In this document: positions 55,876 to 64,000 of the stretch, one piece after another
Position numbering within the stretch: position 1 is the stretch's first letter
Layout of the letters: the number at the start of each line of letters is the position of its first letter
Assembly: GCF_027627455.1 (NCBI RefSeq)
Contig: NZ_CP115483.1
Location: 4,588,001 to 4,652,000, forward strand
Direction: 5' to 3'
From: Sphingobacterium sp. SYP-B4668
GTDB taxonomy: Bacteria; Bacteroidota; Bacteroidia; Sphingobacteriales; Sphingobacteriaceae
Length of the DNA: 64,000 nt
The notes under the pieces: model-generated
Databases searched by the model: none
The model's input: the letters and a program-made list of their open reading frames with translations, nothing else
Told to the model about the DNA's origin: nothing
Made by a program: the position numbers and the translations under genes

Positions 55876-57165
55876 ATGTCTGAGACAGTTAAACTTACTT
55901 TAAACGATTCATCATATGAGCTTCCTGTTATCACAGGAACTGAAAATGAAAAAGCTATTGACATCTCCAAACTAAGAGATCAAACTGAATATATTACTTT
56001 AGACCCAGGATTTAAAAATACAGGTGCTACTAAAAGTGCTGTTACTTTTTTAGATGGCGAAAAAGGAATTCTTCATTATAGAGGTTACCCTATTGAGCAG
56101 TTGGCAGAAAAGTCTACCTTTTTGGAGGTTGCTTATTTATTGATATATGGTGATTTGCCGTCTGAAGAAACGTTGAAAAAATTTAGACATGACATCAGCA
56201 AGCATACCTTGATTCATGAGGATATGAAGAAATTCTTTGACGGATTTCCTTCTAAGTCCCATCCAATGGGACAGTTATCATGCTTAGTAGGGGCATTATC
56301 AGCTTTCTATCCAGAGTCTCTGAATCCAAATGCTACTGAAGAAGAAGATAATTTGACAATTATCAAGATGTTGGCAAAAATGCCAACAATTGTCTCGTGG
56401 ATCCACAAAAAATCATTAGGTCACCCAGTGATGTATCCAAAGAATGACATGAACTATGTTCACAATTTCCTGAGCATGACGTTTGGTCAATTGACAGAAG
56501 ATGTGGTAATAGATCCTGTTGTCATCAATGCGATGCACAAATTATTGATTCTACATGCGGACCATGAGCAAAATTGTTCAACTTCTACGGTTCGTATCGT
56601 TGGTTCATCCAATGCAAATCTATTTTCTTCCATATCTTCAGGTATCTCTGCACTATGGGGTCCATTACATGGGGGTGCCAACCAAGCTGTTATTGAGATG
56701 CTAGAAGCCATCAAAAATGATGGTGGAGATGCTGAAAAATATCTTGCGAAGGCAAAAGACAAAAACGATCCATTCCGCTTGATGGGCTTCGGTCACCGTG
56801 TATATAAGAACTTTGATCCTCGCGCTAAAATCATCAAGGTCGCATGTGATGAGATTTTAGAAAAATTAGGAATCGATGATCCAGTCTTGGAAATTGCTAA
56901 AAAATTAGAGCAAGCAGCATTGAACGATCAATACTTCATCGATAGAAAATTATATCCAAATGTTGACTTTTACTCGGGAATCATCTACCGTGCACTAGGG
57001 TTTAACTCTGAAATGTTTACGGTACTATTTGCATTAGGTCGTCTACCAGGATGGATTGCCCAATGGAAAGAAATGCGTGAGAACAAAGAGCCAATAGGTC
57101 GCCCAAGACAAGTCTACACGGGAGCAACAAAAAGAGACTATACAGACATTAAAGATAGAAAATAA
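55876..57165 (+). CDS. gltA: Citrate synthase
   Basis: A 429-residue type II (hexameric-type) citrate synthase that condenses acetyl-CoA and oxaloacetate at the entry to the TCA cycle. Catalytic residues are in HADHEQNCSTSTVR, WGPLHGGANQAV (His) and GFGHRVYKNFDPRAK (His), and the acid Asp in FYSGIIYRALG. The N-terminal beta-rich domain (residues ~1-50) is of the allosteric Gram-negative type. It has its own promoter and terminator and lies just before the nuoH-N genes. Confidence 0.97.
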   Translation: MSETVKLTLNDSSYELPVITGTENEKAIDISKLRDQTEYITLDPGFKNTGATKSAVTFLDGEKGILHYRGYPIEQLAEKSTFLEVAYLLIYGDLPSEETLKKFRHDISKHTLIHEDMKKFFDGFPSKSHPMGQLSCLVGALSAFYPESLNPNATEEEDNLTIIKMLAKMPTIVSWIHKKSLGHPVMYPKNDMNYVHNFLSMTFGQLTEDVVIDPVVINAMHKLLILHADHEQNCSTSTVRIVGSSNANLFSSISSGISALWGPLHGGANQAVIEMLEAIKNDGGDAEKYLAKAKDKNDPFRLMGFGHRVYKNFDPRAKIIKVACDEILEKLGIDDPVLEIAKKLEQAALNDQYFIDRKLYPNVDFYSGIIYRALGFNSEMFTVLFALGRLPGWIAQWKEMRENKEPIGRPRQVYTGATKRDYTDIKDRK

Positions 57166-57187
57166 GGCTTTTCTAATCTTCTTATTA

Positions 57188-57217
57188 AGGACGCTCCAAT
57201 TGGGCGTCCTTTTTTTA
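57188..57217 (+). terminator. gltA terminator
   Basis: AGGACGC / GCGTCCT arms with a 9-base loop, then seven T. Confidence 0.87.
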
Positions 57218-57282
57218 TAAAAAAAATCTACTAAATTGGTATAACTTAGCAGTTAGATGCATTAAAAATGCGCAGTTTTGTT

Positions 57283-57290
57283 TATGTTTG
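57283..57290 (+). promoter_or_regulatory. nuoH operon promoter -7 box
   Basis: TATGTTTG matches TAnnTTTG, 30 bp before the TTG start of nuoH and after the gltA terminator, so the nuoH-N genes have their own promoter. No clear -33 TTG. Confidence 0.55.
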
Positions 57291-57320
57291 CATTCTAATT
57301 AAGAATTATTCTAAAATAAC

Positions 57321-58394
57321 TTGAGTAGCCTATTAATCGATATACTGGTCCCAATTGCAATCTTCAGTTTTATTGCAGTGTTTACGCTATTTGCAGTATA
57401 TGCAGAGCGTAAAATTGCTGGATTTGTACAGGATCGTTTAGGGCCAATGGAGACGGGGAAATATGGCAGTCTACAAACCATTGCTGATATCCTTAAGCTC
57501 CTCCAAAAGGAGTTCATCACTCCTTCCTCAGCCGATCGTATTCTTTTCATAACTGCACCTGTTATCATTTTTGTAGCTGTTTTTATTGGCTTTAGTGTGA
57601 TGCCATGGGCAGCTGATTTTATTCCCGCCAATACACATACCGGACTTTTCTTTATTATGGCTGTAGTTTCAATAGATGCTATTGGAATCTTAATGGCGGG
57701 ATGGGGTTCGAACAACAAGTATTCTATGTTGGGATCTATTAGGGCAATTGCTCAGATGGTTTCTTATGAAATTCCAGTGGGTCTGTCTCTCATTGCGGCA
57801 GTGATGATTACCCAAACATTGAATCTAAATGAAATTGCTTTAAATCAGGGTATATTAACAACGGAGACAGTTAAATTCTTAGGGATTTGGGAAGTCACGA
57901 ATATTGGAGGGTTTCTATCTTGGAACATCTTCCAAGCCCCACATTTGCTAATTGTATATGTCATCTTTTTCCTAGCTTCTTTAGCAGAGTGCAATCGTGC
58001 GCCATTTGATATACCTGAGGCCGAATCGGAATTGATTGGTGGCTTTCACACAGAATATGGGGGCATCAAATTCGCCTTTATTTTTTTGGCTGAATATGCA
58101 ATGATGTTTTTGGTCGCGATGTTGGGCGTTGTTATCTTTTGGGGCGGCTGGAACACACCACTTCCAAATATTGGGAGCTTAAAATTGGCGACTTGGACAA
58201 CAGGATTAGCTTGGGGAATATTTTGGACCTTATCAAAGTCCCTGTTGATTGTGGGTGTGCAGATGTGGATTAGATGGACACTCCCTCGTCTACGGGCGGA
58301 TCAACTTATGTCCTTATGTTGGAAGGTACTCATACCAACTGCTTTTGTGTGTATGGCCATATCAGGAATATGGAGACTTGTCATGATGAACTAA
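57321..58394 (+). CDS. nuoH: NADH-quinone oxidoreductase subunit H
   Basis: A 357-residue membrane subunit with about eight helices that forms part of the quinone chamber of complex I. Family motifs are AVYAERKIAGFVQDRLGPMETG (in two parts, near residues 25-45), ISYEIP-like MVSYEIPVGLSL, and ECNRAPFDIPEAESELIGGF in the third loop. The start is TTG; no in-frame ATG or GTG gives a complete N-terminus. It is the first gene of a nuoHIJKLMN block with tight spacing, downstream of gltA instead of nuoG. Confidence 0.96.
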   Translation: MSSLLIDILVPIAIFSFIAVFTLFAVYAERKIAGFVQDRLGPMETGKYGSLQTIADILKLLQKEFITPSSADRILFITAPVIIFVAVFIGFSVMPWAADFIPANTHTGLFFIMAVVSIDAIGILMAGWGSNNKYSMLGSIRAIAQMVSYEIPVGLSLIAAVMITQTLNLNEIALNQGILTTETVKFLGIWEVTNIGGFLSWNIFQAPHLLIVYVIFFLASLAECNRAPFDIPEAESELIGGFHTEYGGIKFAFIFLAEYAMMFLVAMLGVVIFWGGWNTPLPNIGSLKLATWTTGLAWGIFWTLSKSLLIVGVQMWIRWTLPRLRADQLMSLCWKVLIPTAFVCMAISGIWRLVMMN

Positions 58395-58395
58395 T

Positions 58396-58965
58396 ATGCT
58401 ATTGATCAAAACGACCATAAATGCACTATCTACTGCTGTCAAAGGACTATCTCTGACGGTGGGGCATCTATTTGGCGCTAGGAGAAAACGTCAGGAGACA
58501 GATATTACGAAAGAGCGCTATTTTGATCGCCAAGATGGCGTGGCGACGATACAGTTTCCAAAACAAAAAATGCCTATACCTGAAGTTGCGAGGTATCAAC
58601 TTCAAGTTGATATCGATGACTGTATTGTATGCGACCTATGTGCAAAAGCATGCCCTGTAGACTGTATCGATATCACGTCCATCAAATCACCTGAGGCTAT
58701 AGGTAAGACGTCCGATGGAAGTGTGAAACGTTTATATGCTGAAAAATTTGATATCGACATGGCGAAGTGCATGTATTGCGGGCTATGTACAGTAGTGTGT
58801 CCTACAGAATGTATCACGATGACCAATCAATATGATAGAAGTACCACGAATCTAACAGATTTGATCTATGGATTTGGAGAGATGTCTGATGAAGAGATTG
58901 CAAGTCGAAAAGCAGAGTGGACCAAATTCCAAGCGGACAAGGAGGCTGCAAAAAAACAGTCATGA
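58396..58965 (+). CDS. nuoI: NADH-quinone oxidoreductase subunit I
   Basis: A 189-residue ferredoxin-like subunit that carries two [4Fe-4S] clusters (N6a, N6b) in the peripheral arm of complex I. Both motifs are complete: CIVCDLCAKACPVDC and CMYCGLCTVVCPTEC. The gene starts 1 bp after nuoH and its stop overlaps the nuoJ start (ATGA). Confidence 0.96.
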   Translation: MLLIKTTINALSTAVKGLSLTVGHLFGARRKRQETDITKERYFDRQDGVATIQFPKQKMPIPEVARYQLQVDIDDCIVCDLCAKACPVDCIDITSIKSPEAIGKTSDGSVKRLYAEKFDIDMAKCMYCGLCTVVCPTECITMTNQYDRSTTNLTDLIYGFGEMSDEEIASRKAEWTKFQADKEAAKKQS

Positions 58966-59510
58966 CCTTAGCCGAAATCTTATTTTACGCATTCTCCTTA
59001 TTGGCCATTACCTCGGCCTTATTGGTCGTGAGTTTAAAAAATACGGCTCGTGCCCTTTTCCTATTTTTCATCGTTCTATTTGCCATGGCAGGTTTATACT
59101 TGTTTGCATTGGCAGATTTTGTTGCAATTACGCAGATTATGGTCTACGTTGGTGGGGTCTTGATTTTAATGATATTTGCTTTCATGCTTTCTAATAAAGA
59201 GTTATTAAAGGATTTACAGGCTACATCGGCTAAATTTTTATCTCTACCCAATTGGCCGTCCCTTTTGTTGGCCTTAGCATTTTTTGTTGTAATGGCCACA
59301 GCTTTTGTGGAGTGGCAGACTGAAGGTCCTATTTGGGTGGAACAGGCAAAGGCTCAAGGGACGGAGATAAAAGCAACGGATAATAATATCCGGGAATTGG
59401 GGTTTCGATTTATGACGTTTTATATTTTGCCATTTGAGATTATTGGTATATTTCTAATGATGACATTAATGGGGGCAGCACACTTATCGAGAAAGGACGG
59501 ACAGTCATGA
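58962..59510 (+). CDS. nuoJ: NADH-quinone oxidoreductase subunit J
   Basis: About 182 residues from the ATG at 58962, which overlaps the nuoI stop codon. Five hydrophobic helices with the conserved third helix ITQIMVYVGGVLILMIFAFM of the proton-pumping membrane arm. It overlaps nuoK by 4 bp. An upstream extension in the same frame is not supported. Confidence 0.94.
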   Translation: MTLAEILFYAFSLLAITSALLVVSLKNTARALFLFFIVLFAMAGLYLFALADFVAITQIMVYVGGVLILMIFAFMLSNKELLKDLQATSAKFLSLPNWPSLLLALAFFVVMATAFVEWQTEGPIWVEQAKAQGTEIKATDNNIRELGFRFMTFYILPFEIIGIFLMMTLMGAAHLSRKDGQS

Positions 59511-59812
59511 TTACATTGACTCATTTTTTGGTTGTCAGTGCCTGCATATTTAGCATAGGACTTTATGCGGTACTTTCGAAAAAGAATGCTATCCTTATTT
59601 TAGTTGGGATCGAGCTGATGATCAATGCCGCGATTCTGAATTTTATAGCATTTGGACGTTATGACAAAATCAATTACGGAGGTCAAGTGTTTGCACTTTT
59701 TGCGATTGTACTAGCAGCCGCAGCGGTTGCTGTTGGGCTGGCACTTATCCTGAATGTATACAGACATTACAATACCATCAATCCCGATCATATTCAAGAA
59801 TTAAAAGATTAG
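59507..59812 (+). CDS. nuoK: NADH-quinone oxidoreductase subunit K
   Basis: A 101-residue subunit with three helices and the two conserved membrane glutamates in VGIELMINAAILN and ALFAIVLAAAAVAVGLAL regions, part of the proton path. Length is standard. Overlaps nuoJ by 4 bp. Confidence 0.95.
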   Translation: MITLTHFLVVSACIFSIGLYAVLSKKNAILILVGIELMINAAILNFIAFGRYDKINYGGQVFALFAIVLAAAAVAVGLALILNVYRHYNTINPDHIQELKD

Positions 59813-59814
59813 CA

Positions 59815-61857
59815 TTGGATTATCTAGTAAATATATCACCCCTTACTACTGCGTTTCTGACGTTGGTTTTTCCTTTGATTGCTTTTCTTTATCAAGCAAT
59901 GGCTGGTAAACGGGACTCGTCAGGCATCATCCCATCCATAGCTATTGGATTAAGTGCCTGTGCCGGCATCCTCACTTTTGCAATGATATGGAACAACGCA
60001 CCAATAATGGTGCAGTTGGAATGGTTTACTATTGGAGCGCATACTTTCACGGTTGGTATTTTATTGAACAACCTCAGTGCACTCATGTTATTTATCGTCC
60101 CTGCTATTGCACTACCCGTTCACCTCTACTCCAAGGCGTATATGCAGGGAGATAATGGGCTACATCGGTATTGGATGTATTTGAGCCTATTCTGTTTTGC
60201 AATGCTCGGATTGGTATTAATGAATAACCTCCTCTTGATGTATGTCTTTTGGGAGCTCGTCGGATTTGCGTCGTATTTGCTGATTGGATTCTGGTTTACG
60301 AAAGAATCAGCTGTACAGGCCAATAAAAAAGCATTTATCATTAATCGGATTGGAGATTTAGGCTTTCTCATTGGGATCGCCATCATTTTCAGTCACTTCG
60401 GAACTTTGAATCTTTCGGAATTATTTGGGAAAGAGGGGGTACTTTTACAAAGTACGATTGCAAATGGTCAGTGGGTTTCGCCAACCAATACCATGGATGC
60501 CTCCTGGCAGACTATCGCAGGCTTAGCATTTTTCTTGGGTGCCATGGCTAAATCGGCTCAATTCCCGTTACATGTTTGGCTACCGGATGCGATGGAGGGA
60601 CCGACCTCCGTATCGTCACTTATCCATGCTGCGACAATGGTGGCTGCTGGTGTGTTCTTAGTGGCGACTATATTTCCACTATTCAATGAAACAGTCTTAC
60701 TGTTTATAGCTGTAATAGGTACTATTACAGCATCAAGTGCAGCTTACTTTGCACTGGCGCAATATGACATCAAAAGAATATTGGCTTTTTCGACGATTTC
60801 TCAGCTGGGCTATATGATGGTGGGTATAGGTATTGGGGCATGGGATGCCGCTATCTTCCACTTGGCTACTCATGCATTTTTTAAGTGTCTCTTGTTCTTA
60901 TGTGCGGGGGCAGTGATTCACGAAATGGCACACCTCAAATTGCACAGTCAACAAGATTTTGACCCTCAAGATTTGAACAATATGGGTGGGTTGCGAAAAT
61001 ACATGCCGAAAACATTTTTCTTGATGGCACTTGCGTCCCTTGCTTTGGCGGGATTTCCACTGACCTCAGGCTATCTTTCCAAAGACAGTATTATCCTCTC
61101 AGCATTTGAATGGAGTGCAACAAAGGGGACACACTACTTCGTGATACCGGTCTTGCTTATCGTGGTGAGTGTGATGACTGCGTTTTATATCGGAAGGCTG
61201 GTTTTTAAGGCTTTTTTCGGAGACCTTCGCATTAAAACATTGTTAGTTGGGAAAATTCATCTCCACGAAGCACCTCGATTGATGCTAATCCCGATGTTCT
61301 TTCTAGGCCTATGGTGTATCTTTCCACTCTTTTCCCTTCAACCTATTTCCTACCATCACGCTTGGATCATGGACGGATTGTTGGAAGAATACCCATATAC
61401 CGTCAATCATTTGGCCCATATCATCATTCCGATAGTTTTGCTAATAGGCGCAATCGGTAGTTGGTGGATTGGTTATCGCTGGTATGTTAAGGGGCATTAT
61501 CCGTTAAACCCAAATCATCTATTGATTAAATTATCGTTACACCAAGGATATCTTAATGAGTTTTATCAAACTATCTTTGTGAATGTAACGGTATATATTG
61601 CCCAATTCGCACATGGAATGGACCGGCATCTTGTAGATGGCGCAATACATGCTTCTTCATGGCTTGTACTTCGATTGTCCAGTATCATCACATGGATCGA
61701 TCGCGTCTTGGTAGATGGAATGGTGAATGGCATAGCAGCTATCGCCTATTGGTTGGGGAATGTGTTTCGACATTTTCAAAATGGTCGGTTACAATATTAC
61801 CTATTTTCGGTTTTCTTAGTCGTTTTAGTTGGATTAGTTTATTGCTTTATAAAATAA
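59815..61857 (+). CDS. nuoL: NADH-quinone oxidoreductase subunit L
   Basis: A 680-residue antiporter-like subunit with about 16 helices and a long amphipathic C-terminal helix. Key features are FWELVGFASYLLIGFW with the conserved Glu, the lysine in AMAKSAQFPLHVWLPDAMEG, the HAATMVAAGVFL helix and the later AGFPLTSGYLSKDSI. It pumps protons at the distal end of the membrane arm. The start is TTG, 2 bp after the nuoK stop; the first ATG would remove the N-terminal helix region. Confidence 0.95.
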   Translation: MDYLVNISPLTTAFLTLVFPLIAFLYQAMAGKRDSSGIIPSIAIGLSACAGILTFAMIWNNAPIMVQLEWFTIGAHTFTVGILLNNLSALMLFIVPAIALPVHLYSKAYMQGDNGLHRYWMYLSLFCFAMLGLVLMNNLLLMYVFWELVGFASYLLIGFWFTKESAVQANKKAFIINRIGDLGFLIGIAIIFSHFGTLNLSELFGKEGVLLQSTIANGQWVSPTNTMDASWQTIAGLAFFLGAMAKSAQFPLHVWLPDAMEGPTSVSSLIHAATMVAAGVFLVATIFPLFNETVLLFIAVIGTITASSAAYFALAQYDIKRILAFSTISQLGYMMVGIGIGAWDAAIFHLATHAFFKCLLFLCAGAVIHEMAHLKLHSQQDFDPQDLNNMGGLRKYMPKTFFLMALASLALAGFPLTSGYLSKDSIILSAFEWSATKGTHYFVIPVLLIVVSVMTAFYIGRLVFKAFFGDLRIKTLLVGKIHLHEAPRLMLIPMFFLGLWCIFPLFSLQPISYHHAWIMDGLLEEYPYTVNHLAHIIIPIVLLIGAIGSWWIGYRWYVKGHYPLNPNHLLIKLSLHQGYLNEFYQTIFVNVTVYIAQFAHGMDRHLVDGAIHASSWLVLRLSSIITWIDRVLVDGMVNGIAAIAYWLGNVFRHFQNGRLQYYLFSVFLVVLVGLVYCFIK

Positions 61858-61858
61858 A

Positions 61859-63463
61859 ATGGGATTACTTTCGCTCATCATCTTCCTCCCGATTGTAGCA
61901 GCATTACTGATACTGATACTGCCTATCAAGTGGAGCGCGACATACAAATACATTGCATTGCTATTTACAGCTATTCAATTGTTGATTTCGGGATACCTTT
62001 ATCAGCAGTTCGACACCGTCAAATCGGGAATCGATGCTGTCGGTGGATATCAATTTGTTGAGCAAATCCCGTGGATTCGACTAAGCTTGGGTAATATCGG
62101 GAATCTAGAGATTGATTATTTTCTTGGATTGGATGGTATTTCTTTACCGTTAGTTGTCTTGAGTACGTTCGTGATGCTGATGGCTGTCGGTGCTTCTTGG
62201 AACACCCGTAAAAGCCCAAAAGGATATTTCGCCTTATTGATGATTTTGAATATGGCTGTTATGGGTATCTTTTCAGCCTTGGACTTTTTCTTGTTTTATG
62301 TTTTCTATGAAATCATGCTTTTACCGCTTTATTTCTTGATAGGCATATGGGGTGGCACAAGAAGGGAATATGCGGCGATCAAATTCTTTATATACACATT
62401 GTTTGGATCGGTATTCATGTTATTGATAATCGTGGGCCTCTATTTTTCGGTGATCAACCCATCATCAGGAGCCTTTACGTTCAATATGCTGACGATGATG
62501 AATCCAGATCATTATATTGAAGGGGCATTCTTCTCACCAGATAGCCTATCTACGATATTTGGACTATCCACCAGATTGGTGGGCTTTGTGGTCCTATTCT
62601 TTGCTTTTGCAATCAAAGTACCTATCGTACCGCTACACACTTGGTTACCAGATGCTCACGTGGAAGCGCCAACCCCTATTTCAATCATACTGGCGGGTAT
62701 CTTACTTAAGATTGGTGGATATGGAATCATCCGTATTTGTTATGGAATCTTTCCTGATATAGCCGCTCAAACAAATTGGTGGATAGGATTGATTGGTGTT
62801 ATATCTATTATTTATGGAGCGTTGAATGCACTTTCTCAAAAAGATCTAAAGCGCATGATTGCCTATTCTTCGGTATCCCACATGGGGTTCGTGTTATTGG
62901 GGATTGCTTCGCTAACTGCCGAGGGGATTTCGGGGGCCATGTTCCAAATGATCAGTCACGGATTCCTATCGGCTGCATTATTTTTCTTGGTAGGTGTATT
63001 ATATGACCGTGTACATGACCGATATATATATCATTTTAGAGGATTGGCTTCTATCATGCCGAAATATACAGGCTTTGTTGCTGTGGTATTTTTTGCATCT
63101 TTGGGCCTTCCTGGTTTTTCGGCATTTATAGGTGAAGCATTTGTCATCATCGGTGCCTTTAATGCTGAAAGTATCGGCTCGGAACTACCGAGATGGATGG
63201 CAATCGCGGGCTCTATCGGGATACTACTGAGCGCAGCTTATTTCTTATGGACCCTTCAAAGGATGTTTTTTGGACAGACTCGACTGAAAGGTGGAGACGA
63301 CTGGGCTTCCAAACTGGTAGACCTCGACGGTCGTGAGCAGCTCATTCTATTTCCAACAGTGGCACTCGCACTTATCCTCGGAATTTTCCCGTTTTTGGTG
63401 TTCGATAAGATGAATGCGACGATTCTAAATTTCGCGACAATTATTCAACATTACATCGGGTAA
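61859..63463 (+). CDS. nuoM: NADH-quinone oxidoreductase subunit M
   Basis: A 534-residue antiporter-like proton-pumping subunit with about 14 helices. Family motifs are FYEIMLLPLYFLIGIWGG (with the conserved Glu), AFAIKVPIVPLHTWLPDAHV, HMGFVLLGIASL and the FSAFIGEAFV segment. The ATG lies 1 bp after the nuoL stop. Length is normal. Confidence 0.96.
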   Translation: MGLLSLIIFLPIVAALLILILPIKWSATYKYIALLFTAIQLLISGYLYQQFDTVKSGIDAVGGYQFVEQIPWIRLSLGNIGNLEIDYFLGLDGISLPLVVLSTFVMLMAVGASWNTRKSPKGYFALLMILNMAVMGIFSALDFFLFYVFYEIMLLPLYFLIGIWGGTRREYAAIKFFIYTLFGSVFMLLIIVGLYFSVINPSSGAFTFNMLTMMNPDHYIEGAFFSPDSLSTIFGLSTRLVGFVVLFFAFAIKVPIVPLHTWLPDAHVEAPTPISIILAGILLKIGGYGIIRICYGIFPDIAAQTNWWIGLIGVISIIYGALNALSQKDLKRMIAYSSVSHMGFVLLGIASLTAEGISGAMFQMISHGFLSAALFFLVGVLYDRVHDRYIYHFRGLASIMPKYTGFVAVVFFASLGLPGFSAFIGEAFVIIGAFNAESIGSELPRWMAIAGSIGILLSAAYFLWTLQRMFFGQTRLKGGDDWASKLVDLDGREQLILFPTVALALILGIFPFLVFDKMNATILNFATIIQHYIG

Positions 63464-63464
63464 T

Positions 63465-64000
63465 ATGGAGCATAACAATCTGACATCTACTCTCGACCAT
63501 CTTATTGGAAGTGTAGCGTTTCTCGCTCCTGAATTGGTCTTGATATTAGCATTTATATGCAGCATATGTTGTTCGCTATTTGTGGACCGCATATGGAAGA
63601 ACAGCACATTGATGGTCAGCATCTTGGGACTCGCAGCTTCACTATATGCACTTGGCTCGCAGTTATCCTTTGATTCGCCAACGGTTTTCTTCGACATGGT
63701 CACGATTGATAGGTTTTCCATTTATTCGCGCCTATTGATTGTGGGAGCTGGGCTTATTATCTTGTTGTTCATCCATCAGTATTTCTCATTCCATACACCT
63801 CGAAAGAAATCCAACGATATCTATCCAATCATTCTGGCTTCTATCATCGGAATGAATCTATTGACCATGACCAATAATTGGTTATTAGCATTCATTGCCA
63901 TCGAAATGATTTCTATTGCTTCCTATACATTAGTAGGTTTTCTATCTCAAGAAAAGAAGGAATCAGAGGCGGCCATGAAATACGTCCTATTCGGATCGGT
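63465..64000 (+). CDS. nuoN: NADH-quinone oxidoreductase subunit N (partial, runs off the window)
   Basis: Open from the ATG at 63465 (1 bp after the nuoM stop) to the right edge, about 178 residues with no stop. The sequence is hydrophobic, with several helices and the NuoN motif NWLLAFIAIEMISIASYTLVG (in two parts), followed by EAAMKYVLFGS, which marks the conserved Glu and Lys of the third antiporter-like subunit. The remaining ~270-300 residues lie outside the window. Confidence 0.93.
   Translation, partial: MEHNNLTSTLDHLIGSVAFLAPELVLILAFICSICCSLFVDRIWKNSTLMVSILGLAASLYALGSQLSFDSPTVFFDMVTIDRFSIYSRLLIVGAGLIILLFIHQYFSFHTPRKKSNDIYPIILASIIGMNLLTMTNNWLLAFIAIEMISIASYTLVGFLSQEKKESEAAMKYVLFGS

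Overview
The window comes from the chromosome of a Bacteroidota bacterium, most likely Sphingobacteriaceae (Sphingobacterium or a close relative). The evidence is the gene content (serine palmitoyltransferase, ExbB/ExbD/TonB with a SPOR protein, GT117, DUF423), the moderately AT-rich DNA, and many promoters of the Bacteroidota form TTG-N19/20-TAnnTTTG in place of sigma-70 -35/-10 boxes. The genus is an inference; no database was searched.

Layout. 1-1171: an ECF sigma factor and its membrane anti-sigma-like partner. 1400-6900: a complete rRNA operon on the minus strand (16S, tRNA-Ile, tRNA-Ala, 23S, 5S) with tandem promoters and a GC-rich terminator. 7160-11597: a five-gene minus-strand operon that reads as a ceramide/sphingolipid pathway (serine palmitoyltransferase, GNAT-like acyltransferase, NAD-dependent reductase, CDP-alcohol phosphotransferase, GtrA). 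11976-12431: smpB. 12438-16702: an AraC regulator divergent from an aldehyde dehydrogenase, an alcohol dehydrogenase and a DUF779 gene. 16817-23003: minus-strand housekeeping genes (thioesterase, membrane MutS-like ATPase, pcm, priA, DUF423). 23153-29867: plus-strand genes (large propeller-like exported protein, nrnA-like DHH, FKBP lipoprotein, tatD, asparaginase).

29903-39292 is a seven-gene minus-strand block: TPR protein, outer-membrane barrel, HU/SPOR membrane protein, ExbB/TolQ, ExbD/TolR, TonB/TolA-like protein, folC. Its leader carries a 100-bp tandem duplication that repeats the translation start and a seven-codon mini-ORF. pyrR-pyrB, an amino-acid permease and a GT117 protein follow on the minus strand. 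Three identical tRNA-Gln genes, each with its own promoter, lead into prs, rplY and pth.

49822-51931: a BlaI repressor and a BlaR1-like M56 protease carrying plug-like repeats, with a dyad operator over the promoter. 52188-55596: a LysR regulator and a small periplasmic sulfur-redox-like cluster (diheme TsdA-like cytochrome, DsrE-like protein, orphan binding protein). 55876 to the right edge: gltA, then nuoH-I-J-K-L-M and a truncated nuoN, with no nuoA-G upstream.

The main candidates for new biology are the Tol-like trans-envelope operon with its duplicated leader, the sphingolipid operon, the TsdA/DsrE/binding-protein cluster, and a structured 11-bp repeat and hairpin element upstream of rplY. 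No CRISPR array, intact insertion sequence or prophage was seen.
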